Below, piece after piece: positions 1-9,323 of a stretch of 64,000 bases of DNA. The stretch is from Bryobacterales bacterium F-183 (GTDB lineage Bacteria > Acidobacteriota > Terriglobia > Bryobacterales > Bryobacteraceae). The position numbers were made by a program, and so were the translations under genes. Each line of letters starts with the position of its first letter. Position 1 is the first letter of the stretch. The notes beneath the pieces are model-generated. The model searched no databases. It worked only from the letters and a program-made list of their open reading frames with translations, and was not told the DNA's origin. The DNA is taken from the NCBI GenBank assembly GCA_016865505.2, contig AP025252.1, forward strand, positions 1,674,001 to 1,738,000. Reading direction: 5' to 3'.

Positions 1-1
1 G

Positions 2-1222
2 TGGGCGGGCGAGATCAAAGGTGTGCCGGCGGGCGGTCCCTATAAGCTGGAAGCTCGCGTTTCGGGCGTCCCGACGTCGCTGCAGTCCGTGGATGATGTA
101 GCCGTTGGCGATTTGTGGGTTTTGGCGGGGCAGTCCAATATGGAAGGCGTTGGGAATCTGGTGGATGTCCAGCAGCCGATCGATGCTGTCCACAGCTTTG
201 ACATGGCCGACAACTGGGGCGATGCGCGGGAGCCGATCCACCGTTTGCGTACGGCGGCGGACAAGGTGCACTGGGCCAAGAACGATAAGGGCGAGTTGGA
301 ACGCTGGACGTACGAAAAAGAACAGGCCTTTTACGCCGAGCGTAAGAAGGGTGCGGGGTTGTCCTTGCCGTTTGCTGTTGAGCTGTACCGGCGTAGCGGT
401 GTGCCGATTGGGTTGATTCCTTGCGCACATGGCGGTACGTCGATGGAGCAGTGGGATCCGGCGAAGAAGGCGCAGGGTGGTGAGTCTTTGTACGGTGCGA
501 CGATTCGGCGTATCAATGCGGTGGGCGGACAGGTGAAGGGCGTGCTCTGGTATCAGGGCGAGGCGGAAGCCAACGATCAGCGCGTGGGTCCTTTTGCGGA
601 GCGGTTTGCAGCGCTGGTGGCGGCGTTTCGGGCGGATACGAATCAGCCGAACCTGCCGTTCTATTACGTCCAGATCGGACGGCACGTGTCGAATGCGGCG
701 GCGGGGCCCTGGAATCAAGTGCAGGAGGCGCAGCGTCTGGCTGAGGCGAAGTTGGGCAACACCGGTATGGTGGCGTCCATCGATCTGACGTTGGACGATG
801 GGATCCACATCAGCACTCCGGATTTGAAGCGGTTGGGACGTCGCCTGGCGATGATTGTCGCGCACGATCAGTTTGGCGAGAACAAAGATAATGCGGCGGT
901 GAAGCGTGGTCCGAGGCCGGTGTCGGCGAAGTTCGCGAACGGGACCATCACGTTGAAGTTCGCCGAGGTGAACGGGAGCCTGACGTCCGATGGGCGGATC
1001 AGCGGGTTCTCGATTCGCGACGACAAGGGCGCGGAGATCCCCTCTATTTACAAGGCGCGGTTCGATGGTGCGGATCCGACAGCGATTCTGTTGGACGTGG
1101 TGTGGAACGCGGTGCCTGCGGGTGCAAAGCTGTACTATGGCGCGGGCCGCGACCCGTACTGCAATGTCCGGGATACGGCGGATATGGCTCTGCCGGTGTT
1201 TGGTCCGTTTCCGATTCAGTAA
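2..1222 (+). CDS. sialate O-acetylesterase-like SGNH esterase (5' partial)
   Basis: Reading frame is open to the left window edge, so the N-terminus lies outside; 406 residues are visible. An internal GTG at 23 is not needed as start because in-frame residues WAGEIKG precede it. The block GQSNMEG (Ser codon 134-136) is the nucleophile motif of the SASA/CE6 carbohydrate acetylesterase family, followed by an AHGGTSMEQWDP oxyanion-type segment and a late D-x-x-H segment (DDGIHI). The family removes acetyl groups from sugars and is normally exported; the signal peptide would be in the missing part. It ends 13 bases before ppk2, same strand. Family sure; substrate unknown. Confidence 0.88.
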   Translation, partial: WAGEIKGVPAGGPYKLEARVSGVPTSLQSVDDVAVGDLWVLAGQSNMEGVGNLVDVQQPIDAVHSFDMADNWGDAREPIHRLRTAADKVHWAKNDKGELERWTYEKEQAFYAERKKGAGLSLPFAVELYRRSGVPIGLIPCAHGGTSMEQWDPAKKAQGGESLYGATIRRINAVGGQVKGVLWYQGEAEANDQRVGPFAERFAALVAAFRADTNQPNLPFYYVQIGRHVSNAAAGPWNQVQEAQRLAEAKLGNTGMVASIDLTLDDGIHISTPDLKRLGRRLAMIVAHDQFGENKDNAAVKRGPRPVSAKFANGTITLKFAEVNGSLTSDGRISGFSIRDDKGAEIPSIYKARFDGADPTAILLDVVWNAVPAGAKLYYGAGRDPYCNVRDTADMALPVFGPFPIQ

Positions 1223-1235
1223 ACATCTAACGTTC

Positions 1236-2048
1236 ATGTCCAAACTCACCAGTCTGCTGATGGCCAAGCCGGGCAAGAAGCTGCGGCTCGACGAGATTGA
1301 TCCTTCCTTTACGCACGGCTACGACGATAAGGAAAAAGCCAACGCCAAGCTGGAAGAGAACTTGGAAAAGCTGGCGGCGCTGCAGTACCGGTTGTACGCG
1401 GAAGGGAAGCGGGCGCTGCTGATTGTCCTGCAGGGCATCGATGCTGGGGGTAAGGACGGTACGATCCGGCGGGTGATGACGAGCTTCAATCCGCAGGGCG
1501 TGAACGTGACGAGCTTCAAAGTACCGGCGGGGGAAGAGAAGTCCCACGATTACTTGTGGAGGATCCACAAGGCGATTCCGCCGTTTGGCGGGGTGGGGAT
1601 CTTCAACCGGTCACACTATGAAGAAGTGCTGGTGGTGCGGGTACACAATCTGGTGCCGAAGGCGGTGTGGTCGAAGCGGTACGACCAGATCAACGCGTTT
1701 GAAGAGATGCTGGCCGATAGCGGCGTCAAAATCGTGAAGTTCTTTCTGTACATCGATAAGGAAGAGCAGAAGAAGCGGTTTACAGAGCGGCTGGAAGATC
1801 CGGAGAAGAACTGGAAGTTTTCTGCTGCGGACCTGGAAGAGCGGAAGTTCTGGCCGGAGTACACCGAGGCGTATGAAGAGGCGATCTCACGCTGTTCGAA
1901 GAAGCATGCCCCGTGGTACGTGATTCCGGCGAATCGCAAGTGGTTCCGGAACTTTGCGGTGTCCGAGATTCTGGTGGACACGCTCGAGTCGATGGACTTG
2001 CAGTATCCGAAAGCCGCACCGGGGCTGGATAAGATTTCATTCGAATAA
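1236..2048 (+). CDS. ppk2: polyphosphate kinase 2 family protein (PPK2)
   Basis: 270 residues, the usual size of single-domain PPK2. Walker A is GIDAGGKDGT (residues 67-76); the Walker B/lid region is GIFNRSHYEE (121-130), the form found in PPK2 enzymes that phosphorylate nucleotides from polyphosphate. The N-terminal part (about 30-60) is helical and charged. Cytosolic enzyme linking polyphosphate and nucleotide pools; AMP or ADP preference cannot be read here. The ATG at 1236 is chosen because the longer frame upstream overlaps the esterase gene. Its last 12 bases overlap the end of the convergent gene at 2037. Confidence 0.93.
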   Translation: MSKLTSLLMAKPGKKLRLDEIDPSFTHGYDDKEKANAKLEENLEKLAALQYRLYAEGKRALLIVLQGIDAGGKDGTIRRVMTSFNPQGVNVTSFKVPAGEEKSHDYLWRIHKAIPPFGGVGIFNRSHYEEVLVVRVHNLVPKAVWSKRYDQINAFEEMLADSGVKIVKFFLYIDKEEQKKRFTERLEDPEKNWKFSAADLEERKFWPEYTEAYEEAISRCSKKHAPWYVIPANRKWFRNFAVSEILVDTLESMDLQYPKAAPGLDKISFE

Positions 2049-3191
2049 CAGCGCGTACAGACGGCCGTCGGTGTGGGTGCTGTCGCCGGTGGCGTTGGCA
2101 CTTTCCTTGGGGACCAACGGACGGTCCTGCGCGTACAGCTTGACTTTCGGCTGGGCGTACTGAAGGTCCAGGGCGACCTTGTGGCGCTCTCGGTCCACGT
2201 TGCCATCGATGCGATGGGTGAAGGTCTTGGTGGCGGGCGAAAAATCGATGCCGATGTCGTGGGTGGCGGCGGCGATCCAGACTGGTTTGCCTTGCCAATT
2301 CTGCTCTGTTTTCCAAATCCGAATGTGATGGCGCTTGGCGAAGGTGTTGGTCTGCTTCTGGTAGACCATGTCCGGCAGGTGGCCGTTGATGGCCAGGCGC
2401 GAGACCGGAGCGTGGGTGTAGGCGTGGTGCTCGGCTACGGCAGCGAAGACCTTGAAATCCGCACGCAATGAGAGGGCAGCGGCGGTGGACCACCCAGCGG
2501 CTTCAAACGCTTGCTGTACAGCCTCGCGGGTGCCGATGAAGGCGAGATTTGTCCAATCGGATGGGGTGCGGGTCGCGTAGGTTTCTGTACGTAACGGCAG
2601 GGCAGCGAGTACTTGGGCTAGCGCGGGCACGAGTACGGCAGGGACGACGGTGCCGGGCGCGGCGGTAGGGGTCGGCGGGGTGGTCTCGAAGCGGAGGGTC
2701 ATGTCCGTGCCTGCGGCGTAGTGGACGGAGGGCTTTTCGAGTTCACGCAGGGTGAACTTGGTGCCTTCCAGGAACGCCAGGGTCATGGGATGGGCGTGGG
2801 CGGCGGCGAGGAGCAGGAGTTCGATCTTGCCGGGGCGCTTGTGGAGAGGGTCCAGGGCGAGGATCGTGCCGTCTTTGTCGATGGCTTCGCGGGCGTTGTC
2901 GACGGCTAGTATGCGGGCTTGTACGGGATAGTCGCGGCGGCTGCCGATGGTGATGCGGTCGAACAAGAGTTTCAGACGGTCGCGTTGAGGTTTGCCGCCG
3001 TCGGTGTGGCCGTGGACGATGCTGCCTTGGGGAACGCCGGTTCCTTCTGCTTCGAGTACGACGGCGCGGATGGAGGCGCCGCTGAGTCCCGTGGAAGATA
3101 CGGGGTCGAGCAGGCGGATTTGGAGAAGCGGCTGTTGTGCCCAGAGGGGCAGCAGCAGGGCGGCATAGAGCAACAGTGGCGTTCGCTTCAT
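2037..3191 (-). CDS. secreted LssY C-terminal domain protein
   Basis: 384 residues beginning with a signal peptide (MKRTPLLLYAALLLPLWA). The C-terminal half carries features of the LssY-C domain: a tryptophan-containing segment, PVSRLAINGHLPD, a long basic stretch with IRIWK, then PVWIAAATHDIG and FTHRIDGNVDRER. LssY-C proteins are found with membrane phosphatases of the PAP2/LssY group or alone as exported proteins; their function is not established. Here no phosphatase is attached or adjacent. ATG at 3191 is chosen since it starts the signal peptide. Convergent overlap of 12 bases with ppk2. Confidence 0.75.
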   Translation of the reverse strand: MKRTPLLLYAALLLPLWAQQPLLQIRLLDPVSSTGLSGASIRAVVLEAEGTGVPQGSIVHGHTDGGKPQRDRLKLLFDRITIGSRRDYPVQARILAVDNAREAIDKDGTILALDPLHKRPGKIELLLLAAAHAHPMTLAFLEGTKFTLRELEKPSVHYAAGTDMTLRFETTPPTPTAAPGTVVPAVLVPALAQVLAALPLRTETYATRTPSDWTNLAFIGTREAVQQAFEAAGWSTAAALSLRADFKVFAAVAEHHAYTHAPVSRLAINGHLPDMVYQKQTNTFAKRHHIRIWKTEQNWQGKPVWIAAATHDIGIDFSPATKTFTHRIDGNVDRERHKVALDLQYAQPKVKLYAQDRPLVPKESANATGDSTHTDGRLYALLFE

Positions 3192-3262
3192 CTGTTTCTC
3201 AGGATGACGCAACTTTCCGCGGGTCTTTGAATCCAATAGATATACTGAAGGAAACAAAGCAA

Positions 3263-5455
3263 ATGTCACCCTCCACATTGAGGGCGGACTTCCGGATTCA
3301 TGGCTTGGACTGTGCGGAAGAAGTCTCCCTGATCCGGCGGCAACTGGATCACACCAAAGGAATTCACGGACTCGGGTTCGATGTCCTGCGGGGACGCATG
3401 TCTGCGGAGTTCGACCCGAAGGTTCTGAGTGCGGCGGAGATCATTGAGCGGATCTCGAAGACCGGGCTGAAGGCGGAGCCTTGGCAGGATGAGTCTGCCA
3501 AGCAGGAGCCATTTCTGGTCCGGCATGGGCGCCTGATTGCGGCTGTAGTGAGTGGTGCTGCGCTGCTGGCGGCGATGGCAGTGGAAGGCTTTGGCGGATC
3601 GCATGCGGGGCTGCTGCAGGGCGAGCATATCCATCGGGCGTCACCACTGCTGGTGCTGTATTCGCTGATCGCGATCGTGGCTGGGATGACGTACTCAGCG
3701 CAAAAGGCGTGGGGCGCGTTGAAGTTAATGCAGCCGGACATGAATGTCCTGGTGAGCATTTCGATTGTCGGCGCTTGTTACCTGGGGGAGTGGAGCGAGG
3801 GCGCGACGTTGGCGTTTCTGTTCTCTCTGGCGGGAGTGCTGGAAGGCTGGAGCCTGGCGCATGCGCGGGACGCGATCGGGTCCCTGGTGAAGGAGACGCC
3901 GGGTGAGGCGACGGTGCTGCATGGGGAAGGCGCGGAGTTCCACGCGCACTGCTGCAATCACGATAAGAATCGCATCCACGAGCATCGTGTGATGGTGGAC
4001 AGCGTACCGGCGGGATCGGTGGTTCGCGTGAAGCCGGGCGAGCGGATTCCGTTTGACGGAAAGGTCGCGGCAGGGGCGAGTGGCGTCAACGAGGCTCTGA
4101 TTACGGGCGAAGCGACGCCGGTGTTCAAGCAGAGTGGCGATCGCGTGCTGGCGGGGACGATCAATACCGATGGGTTGCTCGAGATCCGGACGACGACGCA
4201 ATCGGCCGATACGACGTTGGCGCGAATTGTACGGCTGGTGGAAGAGTCCCAACAGCAGCGTGCGCCGAGCGAGCAGTTTGTGGAGCGGTTCAGCCGGGTG
4301 TACACGCCGGTGATGATGCTGATCGCGCTGCTGGTGGCGGTGGTGCCGCCGCTGGTGTCGGACTGGACGTGGTCGCGCGCGTTCTATCAATCGATGGTGG
4401 TGCTGCTGATTGCGTGTCCTTGCGCGCTGGTGATCTCGACGCCTGTCACGATTGCCGCGGCAATCGCTTCTGCGGCCAAGCGCGGCGTGTTGATCAAGGG
4501 CGGTGCGTTTCTGGAAACGGCGGCGCATCTGGATGCGATTGCGCTGGATAAGACCGGCGTGATTACTGCCGGACGTCCTGCGGTGGAGCAGATTCAGATG
4601 CTGGCGTCTGATAAAGGCGAGCAGCAGTTCCTGGCGTACTTGGCGGGGCTTGAGACGGGTAGCGAACATCCGCTGGCGCAGGCGATTTTGCGGTATGCCG
4701 AGGAACAGAAGATTTCTGGAGCGACGATTACGGAGTTCCGCGCGCTGCCGGGCCGCGGCGCTGAGGCTGTGATTGACGGGCTTCGGTTCTGGGCGGGTAG
4801 CCGAGCGTATGCAGAGGCCCGGGGGATTCCGGTTCCCGATGTGGATGAGTCCCGTGGCGCGAGCGCGGTGTACGCGGGCGCGGGCAACGAAGTGTGGGGC
4901 ATCGTGCTGATTCGCGATTATGTACGGCCGGGGATCGTGGAAGCGATTCGCGATCTGCGGAAGTCCGGGGTACGCGAGGTGACGATGTTGACCGGCGATA
5001 ACCCTGGGGCTGCCGCGCAGGTAGCCAAAGAGGTTGAGCTGACGTCGTTCCGCGCGGCAATGCTGCCGTCCGATAAGGCCAAGGCGGTTCGCGAACTGAT
5101 GCAGAAGCATCGCAATGTGGCGATGGCGGGGGACGGCGTGAACGATGCGGAAGCGATGGCGGCATCGTCGTTGGGTATCGCGTTTGGGCCGCGGAGTACG
5201 GGCTTAGCGATGGAGACGGCGCATGCGGTGATCCTGGCGGAAGATCCGGCGCGATTGTCGTTTCTGGTACGGCATGCGCGGCGGAGTGTGGCGGTGATCA
5301 AGCAGAATCTGGCGCTGGCGTTGGGTTCGAAGCTGGCGTTTCTGATTGTGGCGTTGCTCGGGTCGGCGAGCTTGTGGATGGCAGTGGCGGCGGATATGGG
5401 CGCCACGCTTGTAGTAACCTTCAATGGACTCCGCATGCTCCGGACCCGCGAATGA
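3263..5455 (+). CDS. heavy-metal P1B-type ATPase (Zn/Cd/Pb class)
   Basis: 730 residues. N-terminal ferredoxin-like HMA domain has only one Cys in its loop (GLDCAEE, 14-20) rather than CxxC. A His/Cys-rich cytosolic stretch (HAHCCNHDKNRIHEH, about 231-245) follows the first helices. CPC metal-site motif at 385-387, phosphorylation motif D429-KTG, hinge GDGVND 623-628. The last helices keep a Lys (GSKLAF) and Asp711 (AADMGAT), the pair that marks ZntA-type P1B-2 pumps, so Zn2+/Cd2+/Pb2+ export is the best prediction. ATG at 3263 follows GAAGGAAAC. The stop overlaps the sulfatase start (ATGA). Confidence 0.94.
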   Translation: MSPSTLRADFRIHGLDCAEEVSLIRRQLDHTKGIHGLGFDVLRGRMSAEFDPKVLSAAEIIERISKTGLKAEPWQDESAKQEPFLVRHGRLIAAVVSGAALLAAMAVEGFGGSHAGLLQGEHIHRASPLLVLYSLIAIVAGMTYSAQKAWGALKLMQPDMNVLVSISIVGACYLGEWSEGATLAFLFSLAGVLEGWSLAHARDAIGSLVKETPGEATVLHGEGAEFHAHCCNHDKNRIHEHRVMVDSVPAGSVVRVKPGERIPFDGKVAAGASGVNEALITGEATPVFKQSGDRVLAGTINTDGLLEIRTTTQSADTTLARIVRLVEESQQQRAPSEQFVERFSRVYTPVMMLIALLVAVVPPLVSDWTWSRAFYQSMVVLLIACPCALVISTPVTIAAAIASAAKRGVLIKGGAFLETAAHLDAIALDKTGVITAGRPAVEQIQMLASDKGEQQFLAYLAGLETGSEHPLAQAILRYAEEQKISGATITEFRALPGRGAEAVIDGLRFWAGSRAYAEARGIPVPDVDESRGASAVYAGAGNEVWGIVLIRDYVRPGIVEAIRDLRKSGVREVTMLTGDNPGAAAQVAKEVELTSFRAAMLPSDKAKAVRELMQKHRNVAMAGDGVNDAEAMAASSLGIAFGPRSTGLAMETAHAVILAEDPARLSFLVRHARRSVAVIKQNLALALGSKLAFLIVALLGSASLWMAVAADMGATLVVTFNGLRMLRTRE

Positions 5456-6987
5456 TGACCCGGCGAAGTTTTGTATCCTCCTTTCTGACCAGTTCCGCTG
5501 CCTTGGCGGCAGCACCACAGACCCCTTCTGACCAGCCACCGAACGTCATCCTGATCTATGCCGATGATGTGGGATTTGGCGACTTAAGCTGTTACGGCGC
5601 TTACAACGTCAAGACCCCGAATCTGGATCGCTTGGCGCGCGCCGGGATCCGCTTTACGGATGCGCATTCGAGCGCGGCCACGTGTACGCCGTCGCGCTAT
5701 TCGCTGCTGACGGGCGAGTACTCGTTCCGGATGTCGAAGGCGAAGGTACTGCCAGGGGATGCGCCGCTGTTGATTGAGCCGGGGCGGCAGACGCTGGCTT
5801 CGATTTTTCAGCAAAAAGGCTATCGTACGGCGGCCATCGGCAAGTGGCATCTGGGTTTGGGGAATGGCAAGATCGACTGGAATGCGGAGATCAAGCCGGG
5901 TCCGCTGGAGCTTGGGTTTGACGAGTGCTTTCTGATTCCGGCGACCGGAGATCGCGTGCCTTGTGTGTACGTTGAGAATCACAAGGTGGCGGGTCTTGAC
6001 CCGGCAGATCCGATCACGGTGAGTTACGAGGCTCCGGTGGATGACCGAGGGCTGACGGGCAAGGCCAATCCCGACAAGTTGAAAATGCATCCAAGTCACG
6101 GTCATGACATGACGATCGTGAACGGGGTGAGCCGCATTGGGTACATGAAGGGCGGCAAGTCCGCCTTGTGGGTGGACGAGGACATGGCCGATACGATTAC
6201 GAATCGTGCGGCGGCGTTTATCGACCGTAGTGTGCGTGGGCAGCAGCCGTTTTTCCTGTACTTTGCGACGCATGACATCCATGTGCCGCGGTTGCCGCAT
6301 CCGAGGTTCAACCGGGCGTCCGGCATGGGGCCGCGGGGGAATGCGATCGCGCAGTTGGACTGGTGCGTGGGCGAGATCATGGCGGCGCTGCGGAAGCATG
6401 GCATTGACCGCAACACGATGGTGATGTTTTCGAGCGATAACGGCCCGGTGGTGGATGACGGGTACAAAGACGACGCCGTCGAAAAGCTGTACAACCATAA
6501 GCCTGCGGGGCCGTATCGTGGTGGGAAGTATTCGAGCTTTGAGGCGGGTACGCGAGTGCCGCTGATCGTGCGGTGGCCTGCGCGCATCAAGGGTGGCGCG
6601 GTGTCGAATGCGTTGATCGGGCAGACGGATTTTCTGCGGTCGTTCGGGGAGTTGCTGAACGTCAAGACAGATGTGAAGACGTCGCCGGATAGCGCGAATG
6701 TACTGCCTGCGCTGTTGGGGGATTCGAAGGTCGGTCGGGCGCATTTGGTGGAGCAGGCTGGCGGGCTGACGTTGCGGTCCGGCAAGTGGAAGTACATTGA
6801 GCCGACGAAGGGTCCGAAGAAGAATGTCCCGACGAACACCGAGTTGGGGAATGATCCGGAGCCGCAGTTGTACGACCTGGCGACAGATCCTGGCGAGCGG
6901 AAGAATATGGCGACGGCGATGCCGGGGAAACTGCAGGAGATGCAGCAGGTGCTGAAGCGGATCCGCGACGGAGAGTTCGTACCGTAG
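5452..6987 (+). CDS. Tat-exported Cys-type sulfatase
   Basis: 511 residues. Starts MMTRRSFVSSFL with a twin-arginine signal and Ala-rich cleavage region, then NVILIYADDVGFGD (metal ligands) and C78-TPSR, the Cys-type sulfatase signature whose Cys is converted to formylglycine. Later metal-site segments: KWHLGLG, FSSDNGP and a C-terminal GKWKYI block. Hydrolyses a sulfate ester, probably on a polysaccharide, in the periplasm. The start ATG lies in ATGATG, with the ATPase stop TGA between, so translation is likely coupled although the two functions are unrelated. It needs a formylglycine-generating enzyme; the FGE-like domain at 17959-19602 lacks the catalytic cysteines and is not that enzyme. 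Confidence 0.93.
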   Translation: MMTRRSFVSSFLTSSAALAAAPQTPSDQPPNVILIYADDVGFGDLSCYGAYNVKTPNLDRLARAGIRFTDAHSSAATCTPSRYSLLTGEYSFRMSKAKVLPGDAPLLIEPGRQTLASIFQQKGYRTAAIGKWHLGLGNGKIDWNAEIKPGPLELGFDECFLIPATGDRVPCVYVENHKVAGLDPADPITVSYEAPVDDRGLTGKANPDKLKMHPSHGHDMTIVNGVSRIGYMKGGKSALWVDEDMADTITNRAAAFIDRSVRGQQPFFLYFATHDIHVPRLPHPRFNRASGMGPRGNAIAQLDWCVGEIMAALRKHGIDRNTMVMFSSDNGPVVDDGYKDDAVEKLYNHKPAGPYRGGKYSSFEAGTRVPLIVRWPARIKGGAVSNALIGQTDFLRSFGELLNVKTDVKTSPDSANVLPALLGDSKVGRAHLVEQAGGLTLRSGKWKYIEPTKGPKKNVPTNTELGNDPEPQLYDLATDPGERKNMATAMPGKLQEMQQVLKRIRDGEFVP

Positions 6988-7024
6988 GCTACTTTCGGCC
7001 CTTGGCGTGCATCTCACCTTTGCG

Positions 7025-7546
7025 ATGATGCTGACGATTCTTCCTTCCCTGCTGCTGATGGCGGCGGCGCAACCTGTTCCGAATGTTGATTTGGACCGCT
7101 ATGCCGGGACCTGGTACGAGGTGGCGCGTTTTCCCAACCGGTTCCAGAAGTCCTGCGCTGGGGATGTTACGGCGAACTATACGCTGAATCCAGATAAGAC
7201 GATCAAAGTGGTGAATACTTGCCGGGAGGACGGCAAGACCAAGCCCAAGAGCGCCGAAGGTTTGGCTCGTGTGGCGAAGGAAGATAAGGGCGGGAATTCC
7301 ATTCTTGAGGTCCGGTTTGCGCCTGCTTTCCTTTCGTTTATTGGGGCGGTTTGGGGCGATTACCGGATTATTGGGCTCGATACAGCGAACTACAAATATG
7401 CGCTGGTGGGTAGTGAAGATTTGAAATACCTGTGGATCTTGAGCCGTACGAAAACGCTGGATCCTGCTGCGTATGATCGGCTGGTGGCCGAGGCCAAGCG
7501 GCAAGGGTACGATACGGCGAAATTGGTTCGTACGCCGCAAAAATAG
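7025..7546 (+). CDS. lipocalin family protein (Blc-like)
   Basis: 173 residues: short hydrophobic signal (MMLTILPSLLLMAAAQP) then the lipocalin signature DRYAGTWYEVARFPNRFQ (about 24-41), YTLN, a late YAL-VGS segment and YLWILSRTKTL. This matches the bacterial lipocalin Blc/apolipoprotein D group, which bind fatty acids or lysophospholipids at the outer membrane. No lipobox Cys is evident, so it is probably soluble periplasmic rather than a lipoprotein. A GTG at 7007 would add six residues; ATG 7025 or 7028 gives a cleaner signal peptide. Confidence 0.88.
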   Translation: MMLTILPSLLLMAAAQPVPNVDLDRYAGTWYEVARFPNRFQKSCAGDVTANYTLNPDKTIKVVNTCREDGKTKPKSAEGLARVAKEDKGGNSILEVRFAPAFLSFIGAVWGDYRIIGLDTANYKYALVGSEDLKYLWILSRTKTLDPAAYDRLVAEAKRQGYDTAKLVRTPQK

Positions 7547-7555
7547 GCCGTAATG

Positions 7556-7572
7556 ATAAACTCGCGGTTTAT
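7556..7572 (+). repeat. inverted repeat at the peptidase start
   Basis: ATAAAC (7556-7561) and GTTTAT (7567-7572) form a 6-bp stem with loop TCGCG, and its last base is the first base of the TTG start of the next gene. No Shine-Dalgarno is visible where one should be. It could be a structure that limits initiation, or chance; the true start could also lie further in. Confidence 0.35.
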
Positions 7573-9323
7573 TGCCAAAACCAAATAAAAAAATCTCCGG
7601 GGCAACGGATGTAGAGGCCGATGCTGCCGGGTCTGAGTCCGCTACGAGGGTGCTGCGTATTATTGCGCAGGACCCTTCTGTGCTTGCTGGCGACCGCATT
7701 CTGACGGCAAATGTCCCGGTGCCGGTGGAGAATCTGGAGCCGGGTCCGCGCGGGTATCGCGTACACGTCATCGATTACGACTCTTCGACGCAAACCATGT
7801 ATGCGCCGCAGGTGATAGCGGGGGCCGAAGATCCGTTTGCGAAGGCGAGCGATGCCGTACTGCTGGGGAATCCTGGGTTTCATGCGCAGAATGTGTACGC
7901 GATTGTGATGCGTACGCTGGCGGCGTTTGAGTTCGCGCTGGGGCGGCGGGTGAGTTGGGCGTTTGAAAGTCACCAACTGCAGGTGGCGCCGCATGCCTTT
8001 TCGCTCGCTAATGCGTATTATTCGCGGTACGACCAGGCGTTGTTCTTCGGGTACTTCGGGGACGATCCGAAGCGGCCGGTGTTTACCTGCCTGTCGCATG
8101 ATGTTGTCGCGCATGAGACTACGCATGCGTTGCTCGATGGGCTGCGGAGCCGGTACATGGATCCGTCCTCGATTGACCAGATGGCGTTTCACGAAGGCTT
8201 TGCCGATGTGATCGCGCTGTTGAGCGTCTTTTCGCTGGAGGAAGTGGTGGAGGTGCTGCTCGACCCGACGTCCGATGGCGAGGCGAAGCGCGCTGCGGGG
8301 ATGATTTCGCTGGATCGTGTGACCACCGAAGCGCTTTACGAATCGGCCTTGCTGGGGCTGGGCGAGCAGATGGGGCAGGCGATTCCGGGTGCTCGTGGCA
8401 ACGCGCTGCGGCGTTCGGTGGCGCTGGAGCCTCGGACGACGATCCTGGAAGAGGCGGAGTTCCGTGAAGAGCATCGGCGGGGCGAGGTGTTTGTCGCGGC
8501 GATGATGCGGAGCTTTGTCGAGGTGTGGCGGCATCGCATCGAGCAACTGGGCGAGGTACAGAAGGGTCGGGTGAATCTGGGGCGTGTGGTGGAGGATGGT
8601 GCGAAGGCAGCGAAGCATCTGATGACGATGTCGATTCGCGCGTTGGATTACTGCCCTCCTACGGCGTTGACCTTTAGCCAGTACCTGAGCGCGATGCTCG
8701 AGGCGGATGCGCAGATCCAGCCCGATGACCGGCCGTATGCGTATCGCGAGGCCGTGCGGAGTGCGTTCGTGCAGTATGGAATCGTGCCGGACACGACATC
8801 GTGGCGGATTGGTGCGGCGCAGGACGGACGTCTGCGGTATGGGCGTGTGCATTTTGAGTCCATGCAGCGGGATGAAGATGAGGTTTTTCGGTTTATCTGG
8901 GAGAATCGCACCGAATTGAAGCTGAATCTGGAGGCATACACCAAGGTGATTTCGGTGCGGCCTTGCATCCGGCAGAGTACGGATGGGTTCATCTTGCGTG
9001 AGACGGTTGCTGAGTATGTCCAGATCGTGAACGTGACGGTGGCGGAGTTGAGCGCCGCGTTGGGGCATCCGATACCGGACCGGCGCGATGAGGATCAGAT
9101 CCGGCTGTACGGCGGGGGTACGCTGATCTTCAATGAATTCGGACGGCTGAAGCATCACGCGCAGAATCCGGTGCCGGACTTGCAGCACAACAAAGATCTG
9201 CTGATGAAGTTGCTCGATTGGGGATTGTTCGATGGGGCGACATCGGGGCGGTTCAGCCAGATGCACTTGAAGCGCGCCGCTACGTTGCCGCTGGCCGACG
9301 GGATGGAGGACCAGGGATGGTAA
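7572..9323 (+). CDS. cytosolic gluzincin-type zinc metallopeptidase
   Basis: 583 residues without signal peptide or membrane helix. Zinc-peptidase core is H181-ETTH-185 followed by HEGFAD with E208 as likely third ligand, an arrangement of the MA clan (thermolysin-like) but with a short spacing and no other M4 landmarks that I recognise. The regions before (about 30-170) and after (about 260-583) are not assignable. Start: a stop at 7557-7559 closes the frame, making TTG 7572 the first option; a GTG near 7650 is possible. The gene ends in ATGGTAA, overlapping the next gene by 7 bases, so the two are translated together. Substrate unknown. Confidence 0.8.
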   Translation: MPKPNKKISGATDVEADAAGSESATRVLRIIAQDPSVLAGDRILTANVPVPVENLEPGPRGYRVHVIDYDSSTQTMYAPQVIAGAEDPFAKASDAVLLGNPGFHAQNVYAIVMRTLAAFEFALGRRVSWAFESHQLQVAPHAFSLANAYYSRYDQALFFGYFGDDPKRPVFTCLSHDVVAHETTHALLDGLRSRYMDPSSIDQMAFHEGFADVIALLSVFSLEEVVEVLLDPTSDGEAKRAAGMISLDRVTTEALYESALLGLGEQMGQAIPGARGNALRRSVALEPRTTILEEAEFREEHRRGEVFVAAMMRSFVEVWRHRIEQLGEVQKGRVNLGRVVEDGAKAAKHLMTMSIRALDYCPPTALTFSQYLSAMLEADAQIQPDDRPYAYREAVRSAFVQYGIVPDTTSWRIGAAQDGRLRYGRVHFESMQRDEDEVFRFIWENRTELKLNLEAYTKVISVRPCIRQSTDGFILRETVAEYVQIVNVTVAELSAALGHPIPDRRDEDQIRLYGGGTLIFNEFGRLKHHAQNPVPDLQHNKDLLMKLLDWGLFDGATSGRFSQMHLKRAATLPLADGMEDQGW

